Part shown: positions 1 through 10,639 of the stretch, piece by piece
Layout of the letters: each line of letters begins with the position of its first letter
Position numbering within the stretch: the stretch's first letter is position 1
Source of the DNA: Phoronis australis
Lineage: Eukaryota; Phoronida; Phoronidae
NCBI GenBank assembly: GCA_002633005.1
Contig: NMRA01000046.1
Location: 450,266 to 510,265, forward strand
Direction of reading: 5' to 3'
DNA length: 60,000 bases
Made by a program: the position numbers and the translations under genes
The notes under the pieces: model-generated
Seen by the model: only the letters and a program-made list of their open reading frames with translations
What the model was told of the DNA's origin: nothing
Database searches by the model: none

Positions 1-1000
1 CGGTCAAGCTTCATTACACTCACCATATCTTTACTTCTGACCAATATCAAACAACCCACTCACATAGAGGGAACACACAACAAACTGCAGTTGGTTGACT
101 GGATGAAGACTTACCTGACTTGCTCTTTAAAAATCACAAGCTAAAAGCTCATCTGTTACGTACATTAGCTATTTGATTCCCTGGTGTTTGCTCCACTGTT
201 TACATTACATCTGATGCAGAAAATAAAATTCTGAGAATGATGTTTCCACTAGGTAATTGTTATTATTCTGTTGTAGATTGAGGTTCACATGCAAATTGCT
301 AAATGATGGACAATTTTGTATGACATGTTCAAATAATGACGTTAGGTAAAACATGTGGGTGATAAGTATAGTGTTTCTTCTTAATGTTTGAAAACATTTT
401 GATATGAAAGCATGGAATCCAGAAAATGTTGATAAGGTGAAAAATCCAACATTTCTAATAATCAATCAGATTTATTTTGTCAAAAACCATTTCAAGCTTT
501 GTACACTGTCTGATAGATCCATGTGACTTTTTGGTAACATAAAGCACTTGCAATGCTGGAAGCCATGAGATAACCTTTTTCAAAAGTGCTTAAAGATATT
601 AAACCACAGGTGTTGTCCCTTTTTTCAAAAGTGCTTAAGATATTAAACCACATGTGTTGTGCCTTTTATTGAGTCTCATTTAATGAATCAAATAGACAAC
701 TTTGAAAACAGAGCAATTATAGTGATCTTAGTTTCTCATCATATACACTACAAAACCTGACTGTTACCTGAACATATATCAGCTATGAACATGGCTAAAG
801 TTTGAATGAAATTAAGGGACTTAATGAATAGTGTGGGTTAGAGTTCAGTGTCTGGAGTGTAGTACTGCATTTAATCATCAAATACATGCATCAACCAAGT
901 CGTGACCACCCTTAGGCTAAGTTTGACATTGTATTGTATTATGTTCATTATTGGCTGACTGCAGGTGGAATTTTGGTTCGCTTTTATTGACAGACAACTG
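1..1000. other. Non-coding stretch, no gene seen
   Basis: No ORF here has recognisable protein character and I see no exon with flanking splice sites. The stretch is AT-rich and holds one short tandem duplication (574-664). Around 1005-1030 a TACAGGGTGTCC-type string is followed by an A-rich run, which resembles the end of a transposable element, but no partner end was found. Confidence 0.5.
574..664. repeat. Two-copy 45-bp tandem duplication
   Basis: Two adjacent units share the string TTTTTCAAAAGTGCTTAA followed by a GATATTAAACCACA segment and TGTTGT, with only a few differences. It lies in non-coding sequence. Confidence 0.8.
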
Positions 1001-1329
1001 TGTATACAGGGTGTCCTTAAAAACTAAACCGGGTTTTAATATGTTTTACATGATTAGAAGTAGTATACTAAGTTGTTTAGGCGCCCTGTTTGGGAGGCTC
1101 CTCTGTCAAAGGTCATCAATCCGAAAGGAAAGGTCAAAGATCACATGTGATGGATGCAATAGGAAGGGACATCATCTGCCTACACGTTTGGGATGGTGTT
1201 CTGACGTCAATGCTGCGCCGTCTGATCAAAACGTCACCAATTGGCCAGAATAAAGATAACGTCACAAGCCAAGCGTTCGAATTTTCAGTTCCGAAGAAAA
1301 CTCTTTCTAGCCCGATGGTGCCGACCGTT

Positions 1330-1803
1330 TTCATTTCCTGAGAATGTCGTTCAAGAGATCAGTGATGTTCAAACATTCAGTGGGTGATCCGTCAATGTAG
1401 ACACGACCTCGTTCGTCCCAGCTCATTCTCGCATTCTTTTTAATCTTTTACAGCAGCATCTGAACCTTACGAGGCATAGATACCAGAACGGAGTCGACAA
1501 TATCCACATCCATTGTTTTAGAAATATTCTTATCCTCCTTTCGATCCCCGGCTGGCTTTGATTCCCTTATTTCAACTTTTACTGGTTGATTCATTTTGTT
1601 GTGGTAGGTGACAAATCGCCGAAGAATCTGATTATACATTTTCACTTTCTGACTCCCATCAACGTCTTTCCGCTCTACAATATTTTGCATGTCTTGGTCC
1701 AACCCACTCAAAGCTTTGATGGGAAGGCTAGGGAGGATTTGGGTGTAGAGAGTGATTCTAATTAGCGAGTGTCAATGAGAGCCATTTTCTTAGCGTACTC
1801 CAT
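1330..1803 (-). pseudogene. Polinton small conserved structural protein, minus-strand copy
   Basis: The reading frame starts at an ATG complementary to 1801-1803 with MEYAKKM. It runs through a GLDQDMQNIVE motif and on to a MSWDERGRVYIDGSP stretch before stops accumulate near 1330. The same protein is encoded on the plus strand at 9424-10010, where gene order places it between the pX-like gene and the capsid gene of the Polinton. The LDQ-M motif and the downstream DLLNDILRKRK-type segment recur in Polinton/adintovirus-like elements; the exact virion role is not known to me. A stop in the leucine-rich stretch near 1448 and loss of the C-terminus show decay. Confidence 0.6.
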
Positions 1804-1805
1804 TT

Positions 1806-2161
1806 TACCTTCGACTGAATAACCCGGGAAGATTTGTTCCCGCCAAGCCGCCAATGAGAGGTGCTATGACTGCTCCGAGAAATCCGCCTTGTGGTAGAAT
1901 TCGGCTTTTAGTTATCTTCTACACAAGAGTGCACAGGCTTGTTTAGTGTTTACGAAGCTTGGATGTTTGATTGGGGGTCAGTGGTAGGTTTTCGTTCAAT
2001 TCGTTGACCGCTGCTTCACAAAGACAGTGGATGAGATTCTTGTCGACGTTTTTAATAATTGTTTTGGCGATATTAGGTTTACACTTGGACAGTAGTTTTA
2101 ATGTGTCCGAACGTCTCCTCAACCGCCCCGAGGGCATTTTACGCATGTGAAGTCTGGACAT
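1806..2161 (-). pseudogene. Polinton small basic pX/mu-like protein, minus-strand copy
   Basis: The ORF opens with an arginine-rich N-terminus (MSRLHMRKMPSGRLRRR). It continues through a segment with IAKTIIKNVDKNLIH and PLTPNQTSKLRKH, and ends with a glycine-rich hydrophobic tail (GGFLGAVIAPLIGGLAGTI). A basic head with a GGFLG hydrophobic tail is typical of a small protein found beside the ATPase and capsid genes in many invertebrate Polintons, often compared with adenovirus core protein mu/pX; that comparison is inference. Stops after the KLRKH segment separate the two halves, so this is a pseudogene. It lies directly downstream of the ATPase remnant on the same strand. Confidence 0.6.
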
Positions 2162-2189
2162 CGAGTGACGTATTTCATAGCTTGCGGTT

Positions 2190-2672
2190 CTATTTCAATT
2201 TTTTGGGAAGGTAGGCATATTGCGTTTCATCGGGAAAAACGCGCTTCAACTGCTTGACGCGTTCTGGAGTAAATTGTTTTAGATCCATGAAAAGGTAACC
2301 GAAAGGTTCATTGATAGCATCGGCAAACGCTTCCTGTACAAATCTGGTATTCCCCAGATACATCTGCTTAGCCAGGTGCACAATTTGTGTTTTATCCCTG
2401 AGGGGATTTTTAAAAAACACAATGTAGTGAAGGTTTAGACTATTGGTGCACATCTCTTTGTTTTTAGAAAACAAATTTTTAACTATCAAAACAACGGACA
2501 CGTTTCTATGGTGACTGCTTGTAATGCCACACTTCCATCCATTTTACTCATCATGTCATTGATGACCACGAGATGTCTCTTGCGTCCATCGAAACTGGAG
2601 AGTTTGGGCAACCCTTCTACAAAGTTGACGTAGGTCAAATTAGAAAATAGATCTTGATGTTCGCCGAAACAA
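2190..2672 (-). pseudogene. Polinton packaging ATPase (A32-like), C-terminal part, minus-strand copy
   Basis: Translation on the minus strand gives the C-terminal two thirds of the FtsK/HerA-type packaging ATPase seen on the plus strand at 5792-9022. It includes a Walker-B-like stretch (KRHLVVINDMM) and a conserved tail ending ETQYAYLPKKLK. The family motors genome DNA into capsids of Polintons and related viruses. The N-terminal Walker A segment is missing: the frame is fused at about 2672 to the tail of a penton-like gene, so an internal deletion removed it. A frameshift near 2500 divides the rest. At the DNA level this copy matches the plus-strand copy closely. Confidence 0.75.
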
Positions 2673-2745
2673 TACGATGATTACCACGATTAAATGGAAT
2701 AACATCACCTGCATCGTGACGAATGTTGATTTCAATGGTACCGAA
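2672..2745 (-). pseudogene. Penton-like minor capsid C-terminal fragment (minus)
   Basis: A short minus-strand reading (IEINIRHDAGDVIPFNRG) repeats the plus-strand tail at 2748-2896 and is fused straight into the ATPase frame. The two tails face away from each other around a centre near 2745, forming the axis of the inverted Polinton arrangement. Confidence 0.55.
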
Positions 2746-2747
2746 TT

Positions 2748-2896
2748 GATTTTGTTGTAGAGGATTTGAACAGCGAAATCACTTTGGTATCATTGAAATC
2801 AACATTCGTGATGATGTAGGTGATGTTATTCCATTTAATCGTGGTATGGTTGCGGTTACTCTTGCTCTAAGACGTGCCCGTACTTTGTATTTTTAA
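2748..2896 (+). pseudogene. Penton-like minor capsid C-terminal fragment (plus)
   Basis: The plus-strand frame contains FGIIEINIRDDVGDVIPFNR followed by a beta-strand-like end and a TAA stop near 2894. A C-terminal 'I-x-I-x-D-D-x-G-x-x-x-P-F' segment is a signature I associate with the penton/minor capsid protein of Polinton-like elements; assignment to that protein is inference. Only the last 45 or so codons are present. The following 600 bases have no gene and contain a tandem duplication. Confidence 0.45.
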
Positions 2897-2899
2897 CAC

Positions 2900-3566
2900 A
2901 TCATAAAAGAGATTGAATAAGCCATGAACCCTCAGAATTGTTACATTGTTGTGCAAATTGTTTAGCATGTCTCATTAACCATCTTATACATTTTTGTGGA
3001 AAGATACTTTCTTTCATACCGCTCTATCTGAAGCAATACGCGGAGTGCTCCATTGATTCTGTAATTTTTACCGTCCTATTGGTCGTTGAACAGCAAGCGA
3101 TTTATGTTGCATGCCCTTGTGTATTGTCACCAACCTGTCGTGTGTCATTTTTCGTCTTGAGTAGTCCCTTCCTCATTTACAGACGGTTCGATGTGCTGAA
3201 ATTGATTAAACGTAACCCCTTAAGTACACAAAGAAAAAACTGGTCTAAACCGGTTAGTATGATCTCATGGCTAATAACAGCAGCCATGTGATTGGTCAGT
3301 GTTTAGGTATTACAAAACAAGAGTTTTCGTTTGTTGGGTCTGCCCAAACGTGTCCAAACGTGTTTGAAGTTACCCTTTCGGGCTACACGGAATATACTCA
3401 CGTGATCAAATGTTAGCACAGGATTGGTCAATATTTGTGTATTACATAACAAGTGATTTCGTGTGTCGGGCCTGTCCAAATGTGTCTGAACGTGTCTACA
3501 ATGGATAGAAATGCCTATAAATTGAGTGTCTCAGTATTCCAAATCATTCAACAATATTTTTACGGA
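2900..3566. other. Polinton inter-gene region with ~120-bp tandem duplication
   Basis: Two imperfect copies, about 3285-3380 and 3405-3500, share the order GATTGGTCA, TATTACA, ACAAG, TTTCGT, GGGTCTGCCCAAACGTGTC-like, then AACGTGT. They end shortly before the start codon of the PC4-like gene, so they may be remains of its promoter. No convincing ORF is present. Confidence 0.5.
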
Positions 3567-5510
3567 ATGAAACAGGCCAAACTGCATCCACTGTTCAGGA
3601 ACATACCGTATTTGCCGTAATAACCGCCCAGGGCGCTTAGGAAAGTTCGGTTCAGGGGGGGCGCTTATTATAACCCAAGGCGGTTGAAACCCGCCTCCCG
3701 TTCAGTAATGCTGGGACCTCGCTAAATAGCAAGACTTCGCGAGATTACGTAAGATATTGCCGTGTATTTTAAATGAGAACACGTGACGTTGACTAGATTT
3801 TAGCTAGGTCCTAGCGTAGGCCCTAGCGTCTACTGAACGCACGCCCGGTCTCCAAAACGGGTGAAATCGGAAGCTAAGATTCATCAAATTTACGCTCTGT
3901 GACGTATCTGTAATCTATGAAAGACTTTCAACAAAACTGTGGTGCATTGCTGTCAAACTTTGCTGCTAAATTACGATCATTTTACAGAAAATTGTGCTGA
4001 AATCCCAAGGCCAAAAATTCGCCGACTGACTGCCTCGAAATCGCCGTCTTCGATATGGCGACTTCAATGCTTGAATAAAAATAGTTTCGACTCTAGCAAA
4101 TTACCTGAAATCCTCATTAAGTTTTCTAAGTAGTGTCCCTGAGATTTTTTTTAAGTTCCCGTGGAGTCTGGATTAACCTCAGGTTTAAGTACAAATCTGT
4201 GAAACATTGTGCCATCTAAATGTATGATCGGCAACACGGCGAGAAAAATGTCTGGACGAACACACATGTTGTTGTCACGTGACGTTTGTTTTGATGTTCG
4301 TCTGCGAGTAAGCGAGCGCGTGTGTGTCACCAGAGTTCATTTGCCAAAGCAGAGACCGTCTTTTGGCCAGATCCACGCAATCTAACGAGCTAGATGTGCA
4401 TTGTGTCTAAAGAAATTTGTACAAGCAGTAGGCCTAAACCAGAGCATGTTTCATTCAGCACTTGCCGGTCTCATGTGCTAAAAACGTTCGACATTTGTCT
4501 CGGTAAGGCCCATATTAGTCGCCGTGTAGCTGGACACGTACGTAACTATCTGACAGTTATTTTTCGGTGTAAGGGTGTGTAAGCATTCACTGTCAGTTGT
4601 CATTTTATCGGATATTCGGCTTAAAAACACCAATGATGGTTAATAAAACAATCCATCTCAAAAATAACGCAAACATGTTTTATAGTATTAGAAATTGTCA
4701 GAAATTAGTGCCAATATCCATTTCTTACCGATGCTATGCTACCCGTTTCATGAGTGGATAGTTCCCGACTAATGTCTTTGATGACAGGTTCATATATGTA
4801 GCGCGCTTCCTGGCCACGTGCGTTTAACGGCCGAGTTATTTTTATTCATGAGACAGTCGATGTGTCTACTGAAAGGTCAGACCATAGTGGCACGGTCTTC
4901 GCGAGAGCATAGCAACGCTGTTGCGTTCTTTTTGAAGCTCTGCGTTACTTTGAAGTGTATAGTCACGGCTAAATACAAACGTAGCAGTGCCGCTGGCGGT
5001 CTAGAAGACTCGTGCAAAAATTTTTTGATAAATTGAAGACGTTACTGAGTTTTAGGACTGTAGGTACGTCATTGTTTGCATGTACACGTTCATGGACTGG
5101 GCGCTTATTTCAGCAAAGTCTGAAAACGCGTGGGGGGTGGCGCTTATAGGGGCATGGGCGGATATTACGGCGAATACGGTATTTGTAACCGTGCAGTACT
5201 TCAAGGGTCGTAAAGTGGTATACATTAGACGTTATGACGAAGACAATGCTTGGCCAGGCATACTTTTCCCAACAAAGACCGAGTTTGCCTCACGGAAAGT
5301 GAATACGAGAAACTGAAGGGATTCCTAGAGATCATTAACGAAGACCTAAAGAAACTCAAAGAAAAAACCAGTGTGCCAACAAAGAAACGCAAAGTGACCA
5401 CTGCCCCAACCCTACCAATTTTGAATCCAGCAAAAGGAGCAGAGAACAAAGGCCCATTTGATATACGGAATTGGACCGACAACACTAACGACAACCAAGA
5501 ACTCCCATGA
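3567..5510 (+). pseudogene. PC4/p15-like DNA-binding protein of the Polinton, interrupted by a transposon
   Basis: A short first segment starts at ATG 3567 and is cut after about 13 codons by the TIR transposon at 3606-5179. Removing that element with one TA copy leaves the reading frame continuous into 5180 and beyond. The downstream part has the pattern of the PC4 (transcriptional coactivator p15) single-stranded-DNA-binding fold: FKGRKVVYIRRYDED, then a PTK turn, then CLTESEYEKLKGFLEII. The end is lysine-rich (TKKRKV) and acidic/polar. PC4-like ORFs occur in several invertebrate Polinton-type elements. A frameshift near 5250-5275 divides the body, and the ORF stops at 5510. The next gene, the packaging ATPase, starts 280 bp downstream on the same strand. 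The family call rests on motif pattern only. Confidence 0.55.
3606..5179. mobile_element. TA-flanked TIR DNA transposon, copy A (non-autonomous)
   Basis: The ends are inverted: CCGTATTTGCCGTAATAACC at the left against the complement of GGATATTACGGCGAATACGG at the right. TA dinucleotides flank both sides (3604-3605 and 5180-5181). GGGCGCTTAT and GGCGCTTAT motifs sit just inside each end. The 1,574-bp interior has no transposase ORF. A TA target duplication fits Tc1/mariner or a similar superfamily; I cannot settle which. It interrupts the PC4-like Polinton gene in frame. A related copy lies at 50738 and shares the interior around 3840-4000. Confidence 0.8.
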
Positions 5511-5791
5511 ACCCCAAGAGACCCAGCAGATGATGTAGACGGAGGCGGTAACATAGCACGGCAACAGACGGTGAATGGAACTGCTAAGAGACACTAAGTT
5601 TAAATATCTTATTAACGCTGTACTGATCTGAACACTGTGCTAATCACGATTTGATTATGATAAATATAAATCAAATGTTGAACTCGTTACCATTGTTGTT
5701 CTTATAACCCATACAAAATTGTTGTAAGTTAACTCCTATCGTTCACTCTGTCACGAGATACAGCGCAGCATTGACGTGAGACTCGTTCACA

Positions 5792-8700
5792 ATGATTGTT
5801 AGTGGTCCAACATCGAGTGGAAAAAGTCAGTGGACCATGCGACTTTTGCAAAACGCCACTGCGATGATTCACCCTCCTCCGGACACTGTGACGCATTGTT
5901 TTGGCGAATATCAAGATGTATTTTCTAATTTGACCAATGTCAACTTTGTAGAAGGGTTGCCCAAACTCTCCAGTTTCGATAGACGCAAGAGACATCTCGT
6001 GGTCATGGACGACATGATGAGTGAAATGGATGGAAGTGCATCAAACGTATTTACTACAGGCAGTCACCATTGAAATGTGTCCGTTGTTTTGATAGTTCAA
6101 AATTTGTTTTCTAAAAACAAAGAGATGCTCACATTTAGTCTAAACGCTTACTACCATGTTGTTTAAAAACCTGCGGGATAAGACACAAATTGTGCACCTG
6201 GCTAAGCAGATGTATCCGGGGAATACCAGATTCATACAGGAAGCGTTTGTCGATACTACCAGTGAACCTTTCGGTTACCTGTTTGTGGATCTGAAACAAT
6301 TTAACGTAAAGGTTCGGGTGAACACCCTTGTTCACTTAACCGCCCATCCCCGAATTTAGGTGGCTTTCTGATTTAAGCGCCCACTGCTCGGTTAAGGGCC
6401 CCTCTGTGATTTTTGAAGATTTCCAGTTAAGCGCCCACCTCTCGTTTAAGCGCTCATCCCCAACTTTTAAAGATTGAAGATTTAGCACCCAATGCTAAGG
6501 AAACATGCGATTACCCGACTTTTAGATAAAGGTCAGTGATCACAGTCTGTGCAATGACGGCCTCTGATACAGCGGTTTGGCAATGTAAATTATGATATAA
6601 GTAACAAATTATTGTCCCGGTTCATGGACTTATTTCAGAATATATCACTTCTTCCCACGGTCGCAAAGTTTAAGAACCTCTCCAGCTTCAATACCTCCAC
6701 TTTCAGCGATGCTGTTAGACGCGCTGAGTTTCTGTCTGCAGTGCATTAGATGAAATATATATTTGAAAAAATAAGGCCAGAGAAATGTGACTGGTTTTGG
6801 CAACCCTTCCAATTCGATTTAGGTGGGAAGCTCTCATAATTTGAAAAATTCCCATAACTCACGTAAAGATGTCAAATTTTCCCTATTTTAATGAATGTAA
6901 TTGCCGCGTTATAGAGAATATTGTGGTGACCGATGGGACAGCGTGTCACACTGATTAAACGAGTTGCTGCCTCTCGATTTCTGACTTCAAAGGTTGGCAA
7001 TACGTTACTGAATGTTTGTGTATCACCTTAAAGTTAAAAAACTGCTAGTCAACTTTTGTTTTTAACTTATTACGTCTTACTCAAACTGACGTTAGCAGAG
7101 TTCACCAATGTCGCTGGCGGTTCTTTATAATACGATTACTTGCGACAACCTAGCCCTGCCTATGCGTGACTGTGTGAATTATCGTTTCCATCTACCCTTT
7201 TTAGCCATCCCTAATAATTTTGTTTCTACATTGGCCAGCTTCAGCCTGAACAAAATTCTTACCATTCGAGTCTGAAATGTCTATGACTTAGACTGGCTGA
7301 AAATTGGCGATAGTGGGGAGAAAGTGCACGCAGATAGCTACGGGCATGGAACATCGGGGTTTGGGAACACCTAGCCGGGAAATAGGGACAGACTTGACAT
7401 CGCGGTTTTGGGGAACATTGGAACCGAGGAATGTTGTGAAGCACTGGGTCTTTTATAACAACATCTTAAAGGTACAATCACGCCGATATACTCTTTTACT
7501 TAGGACTGTTGCTGTTTTCTTTTGATGTGCAACTTTGTAGTGGTGCACGCACGTAAGTTCCCACACTCTGGAGTGTATGCTGCATTGACACGAGCATATG
7601 TGAGTGACAGGTGACTCATGTATGCGCTGCTGAATCCCATCGCTGTCTTTTGCCATAGAAACGAAACACATATTGAAAGAGGCCCTTATATTACTTAATA
7701 CTTGACGGCATTTCAAAGTCACGATTGTCTTCTGAAACATTGTGCGCAAACAGTGGGACCGACCAGTGCTGCAGTACGTTGGAAATATCAGGTCGCAATT
7801 GTTGTGACTAGATACAAGATGACCATAATCTCGGCTCATATTTCCAAATTTCAGGTCGCCAATGCGACCTGCAGTTCGTTATGTCGATCGCCGGAGTCCT
7901 GGTTGCAACAACACCGACTTGGTAAAGACGCATTCCTGGTTGGAGCTCTTCACTAATTTTGTTGTATAGCCATGCAAAGCATGAGTGTCGCTAACCTGAA
8001 TTATTGGGGCTTTGTCTACGAATTATTTTTACTGATGCAGATACAGTGTACGAATTAATTTTGTCCTTGGACTGTACTGTACGTGTCATAGTGTTAGTAT
8101 TTTTTAAAAATAAAATCTTAATCAAATACTTGTTTTTGAGTAAGGCCTTTGTGGTACCTTTTGATTGACGAGTAGCTCATGTCCGCTTAACCCCTGTTAC
8201 TTTTCTTTGTGCAGCATGTTTCACGCAACAGGAAGTGAGCAGCACCGGGCTGTTGATATAAAACAGCTAGCCGCAGAACCATAAGTTGAGAATGTCTTTG
8301 AGTCACGGAGTCTCTAGCATAAACAGCCCGAACACAAAAAACACCTGAATTAGTTTTTCAAACTTTTATTACAACTAGTTTTAAAACTGCTCTGTGACTC
8401 AGAACTTGACAGCTAGCACGGGACTAACCATAAATTTGATGTCTGCTGTGGCCTCTGGAGCACATGAAGCTTGCACGCAGTGTCACTGCACGAGAATAGT
8501 TGGAATCCAAGTGGAGTGTTGCGTGGTCAGTGGTCGTCTGTGTACCACAGCTCTAACAAAAATACAAGACCGCTCGACGGCACGAGGCTATTACTCAGCA
8601 ATTTTGTAAATGTAATTGTGAATAACTAATCTGAGGGCAACAGAACGTTTGCTGGGATCATCCGCTGTTATGACATTTTTACCGTCATTTGGCAACGTGA

Positions 8701-9022
8701 CAAAACAGCTCTTTGAAAAGTGCTACGCATTTCGAGTGCATGTGTCATGTGAAGACTCAGATCATGAGGTAAGATTGACCGCTCAGGGTGCTTGTCTGTC
8801 GTAATAAGCGCCCAGCATGTTTGGTTAACCACCCTCCCATGATTTCTTGAAAGTTCACGTTTAAGCGCCCATGTCTGGTTAACCGCCCATCCCTGAATTT
8901 TTGGGTTTGCCAATTTAACCACTCAGGGCGTTGGGGTAACCGGAACATTTACGGTACACATGCGGTTGAGGACGTACGTTTTTCCTGAAGAAACGCAATA
9001 TGCCTACCTTCCCAAAAATTGA
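5792..9022 (+). pseudogene. Polinton packaging ATPase (A32-like), interrupted by a transposon
   Basis: The ORF begins MIVSGPTSSGKS, a textbook Walker A loop within the first 12 residues, and continues to a Walker-B-like segment (RHLVVMDDMM) about 70 residues later. This is the FtsK/HerA-clade genome-packaging ATPase of Polintons and adenovirus-like relatives. A TGA at 6071-6073 ends the first segment, and a frameshift near 6150 follows. Sequence homologous to the minus-strand copy then continues to 6302. There the 2.65-kb TIR transposon 6304-8954 interrupts it, and the last codons resume at 8957-9022. One A fewer than in the other copy changes the final codons. The pX-like gene starts 34 bp downstream. 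Confidence 0.85.
6304..8954. mobile_element. TA-flanked TIR DNA transposon, copy C, inside the ATPase gene
   Basis: The left end reads TA then ACGTAAAGGTTCGGG; the right end is the complement of CCGTAAATGTTCCGG followed by TA (8955-8956). Taking it out with one TA restores the CAATTTAC context seen in the second ATPase copy, which fixes the insertion point. Both subterminal regions carry arrays of TTAAGCGCCCA and AACCGCCCATCCC motifs, notably in the same orientation at both ends. The 2,651-bp interior shows no transposase and no other convincing ORF, so it looks non-autonomous. Confidence 0.8.
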
Positions 9023-9055
9023 AATAGACCTGTAAGCTATGAGTTACGTCAGTCG

Positions 9056-9422
9056 ATGTCCAGATTTCGCATGTGTAAGATGCCCTAGGGAAGGTTGAGG
9101 AGACATTCGGATACACTCAAACTATTGTCCAAGTATAAACCTAATTGCCAAAACAATTATTAAAAAAGCCGACAAAGATCTCATCCACTGTCTTTCTGAA
9201 AAACCGGTCATCGAATTGAACGGAAACTTACCACTGACCCCCAATCAAACATCGAAGCTTCTTAAACACTAAACAAGCCTGCGCATTCTTGTGAAAAAGA
9301 AGACGCCTCTGAAAATTAAAAGGCAAATTCTACCAGGAGGCGGATTTCTCGGAGCAGTCTTAGCGCCTGTCATCGGCGGCTTGGCGGGAACAATTCTTCC
9401 CGCGTTATTCGGTCAAAGGTAA
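9056..9422 (+). pseudogene. Polinton small basic pX/mu-like protein, plus-strand copy
   Basis: This is the homologue of the minus-strand gene at 1806-2161. It starts ATG-TCC-AGA at 9056 and has an early TAG after MSRFRMCKMP. It then shows the same PLTPNQTSK-type segment and a GGGFLGAVLAPVIGGLAG hydrophobic tail that ends with TAA at 9420-9422. Frameshifts separate these parts. The stop nearly abuts the ATG of the next gene at 9424, as expected for tightly packed Polinton genes. Confidence 0.6.
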
Positions 9423-9423
9423 A

Positions 9424-10010
9424 ATGGAGTACGCTAAGAAAATGGCTCTCTTTGACACTCGCTTATGAGAATCACCCTCTACACCCAATTCCCCCCGTAG
9501 CCTTCCCGTTAAGGCTTTGAGTGGGTTGGACCAAGACATGCAAAATATCGTGGAGCGGAAAGACGTTGATGAGAGTTGGAAAGTGAAAATGTATATTAAT
9601 CAGATTCTTCAGCGATTTGTCACCTACCACGACAAAATGAATCAACCAGTAAAAGTTGAAATAAGGGAATCAAAGCCAGCCGAGGATCGAAAGGAGGATA
9701 AGAATATTTCTTGTCAACTCCGTTCCGGTATCTATGCCTCGTAAGGTTTAGACGCTGCTGGAAAAGATAGAAAAGAATGCGAGAATGAGCTGGGATGAAC
9801 GAGGTTGTGTCTACATATAGGATCACCCATTGAATCTTCGAACATCACTATCTCTTGAATGACGTTCTCAGGAAACGAAAATGGTTGGCACCATAGGGCT
9901 GGAAAGAGTTTTCTCAGGAATTGAGAAATGCGAATGTTCCAAGGGAACTTATTGGAAATAAAGAATGTTGGTCATTAGTACAAGAGAGCACGGAAGCGAC
10001 TCCTAAAACA
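9424..10010 (+). pseudogene. Polinton small conserved structural protein, plus-strand copy
   Basis: It starts MEYAKKMAL at 9424 and has the GLDQDMQNIVE motif from 9517. A frameshift near 9710 follows a lysine/glutamate-rich stretch. The remaining frame goes through MSWDERG and NDVLRKRK-like segments, a TAG near 9890, then GWKEFSQEL and a basic tail (TKKQKR) near 10020. The longer C-terminus than in the minus-strand copy shows that this is the fuller version. It precedes the capsid gene. Function is unknown to me; the motif set is recurrent in Polintons. Confidence 0.6.
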
Positions 10011-10529
10011 AAGAAACAAAAAAGGGTTGTTTGTGGCTGCATTGGACCCCATATTAGTGGCTAACACCACTTTCGCCTCTCATTCGCAATGAGACAAAAG
10101 ATAAAGAAACAAGTTAACGTAGCATTGACGATAAATTAAGACTCGTGTAGTATGATCCAAGGCACCCAGGAAGTTTTGGAGGGATAGACTCCACTTAACG
10201 AGACCTGAAAGGCAAATTGAAGAAAAGGATTGTGAAAAAAATGGCTTAGTAACCAAAACACTTATGTTCGCCACAAACCTCTGGTTAGAAAGATTATGAG
10301 ACGACGCATTATCATTAGATCCATTGGCCAAAAATTGGGAATATTCCAATTTGTACAATAGAAGGTCTCCTATCGATCTTTTATTTGCTGGTTAACGTAT
10401 AACATATTAGCGTAACCAGGTGGGTCCAAGTCAAAAATTTGAAAACTCTAGATTTGACATCACTAAAATCAAGAGAAAAAGGGGGTGTCCTTACCCCAAC
10501 AATGCAATGCAGAGACATCTTTTCTTAGA
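10011..10529. other. Uncharacterised spacer before the capsid gene
   Basis: About 500 bp with only short, broken ORFs on both strands. I recognise no Polinton or host protein here, and no repeat copy elsewhere in the window. Confidence 0.4.
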
Positions 10530-10639
10530 ATGGCTTTCGTACACCATAAGTCCTGTGAGTGTGCCAAAAGTGAGCTCGATTTGTTTGCCATGCCTCCTCA
10601 GACATAGAACACAATCCTATCTCCTATAACCCGTTCACC

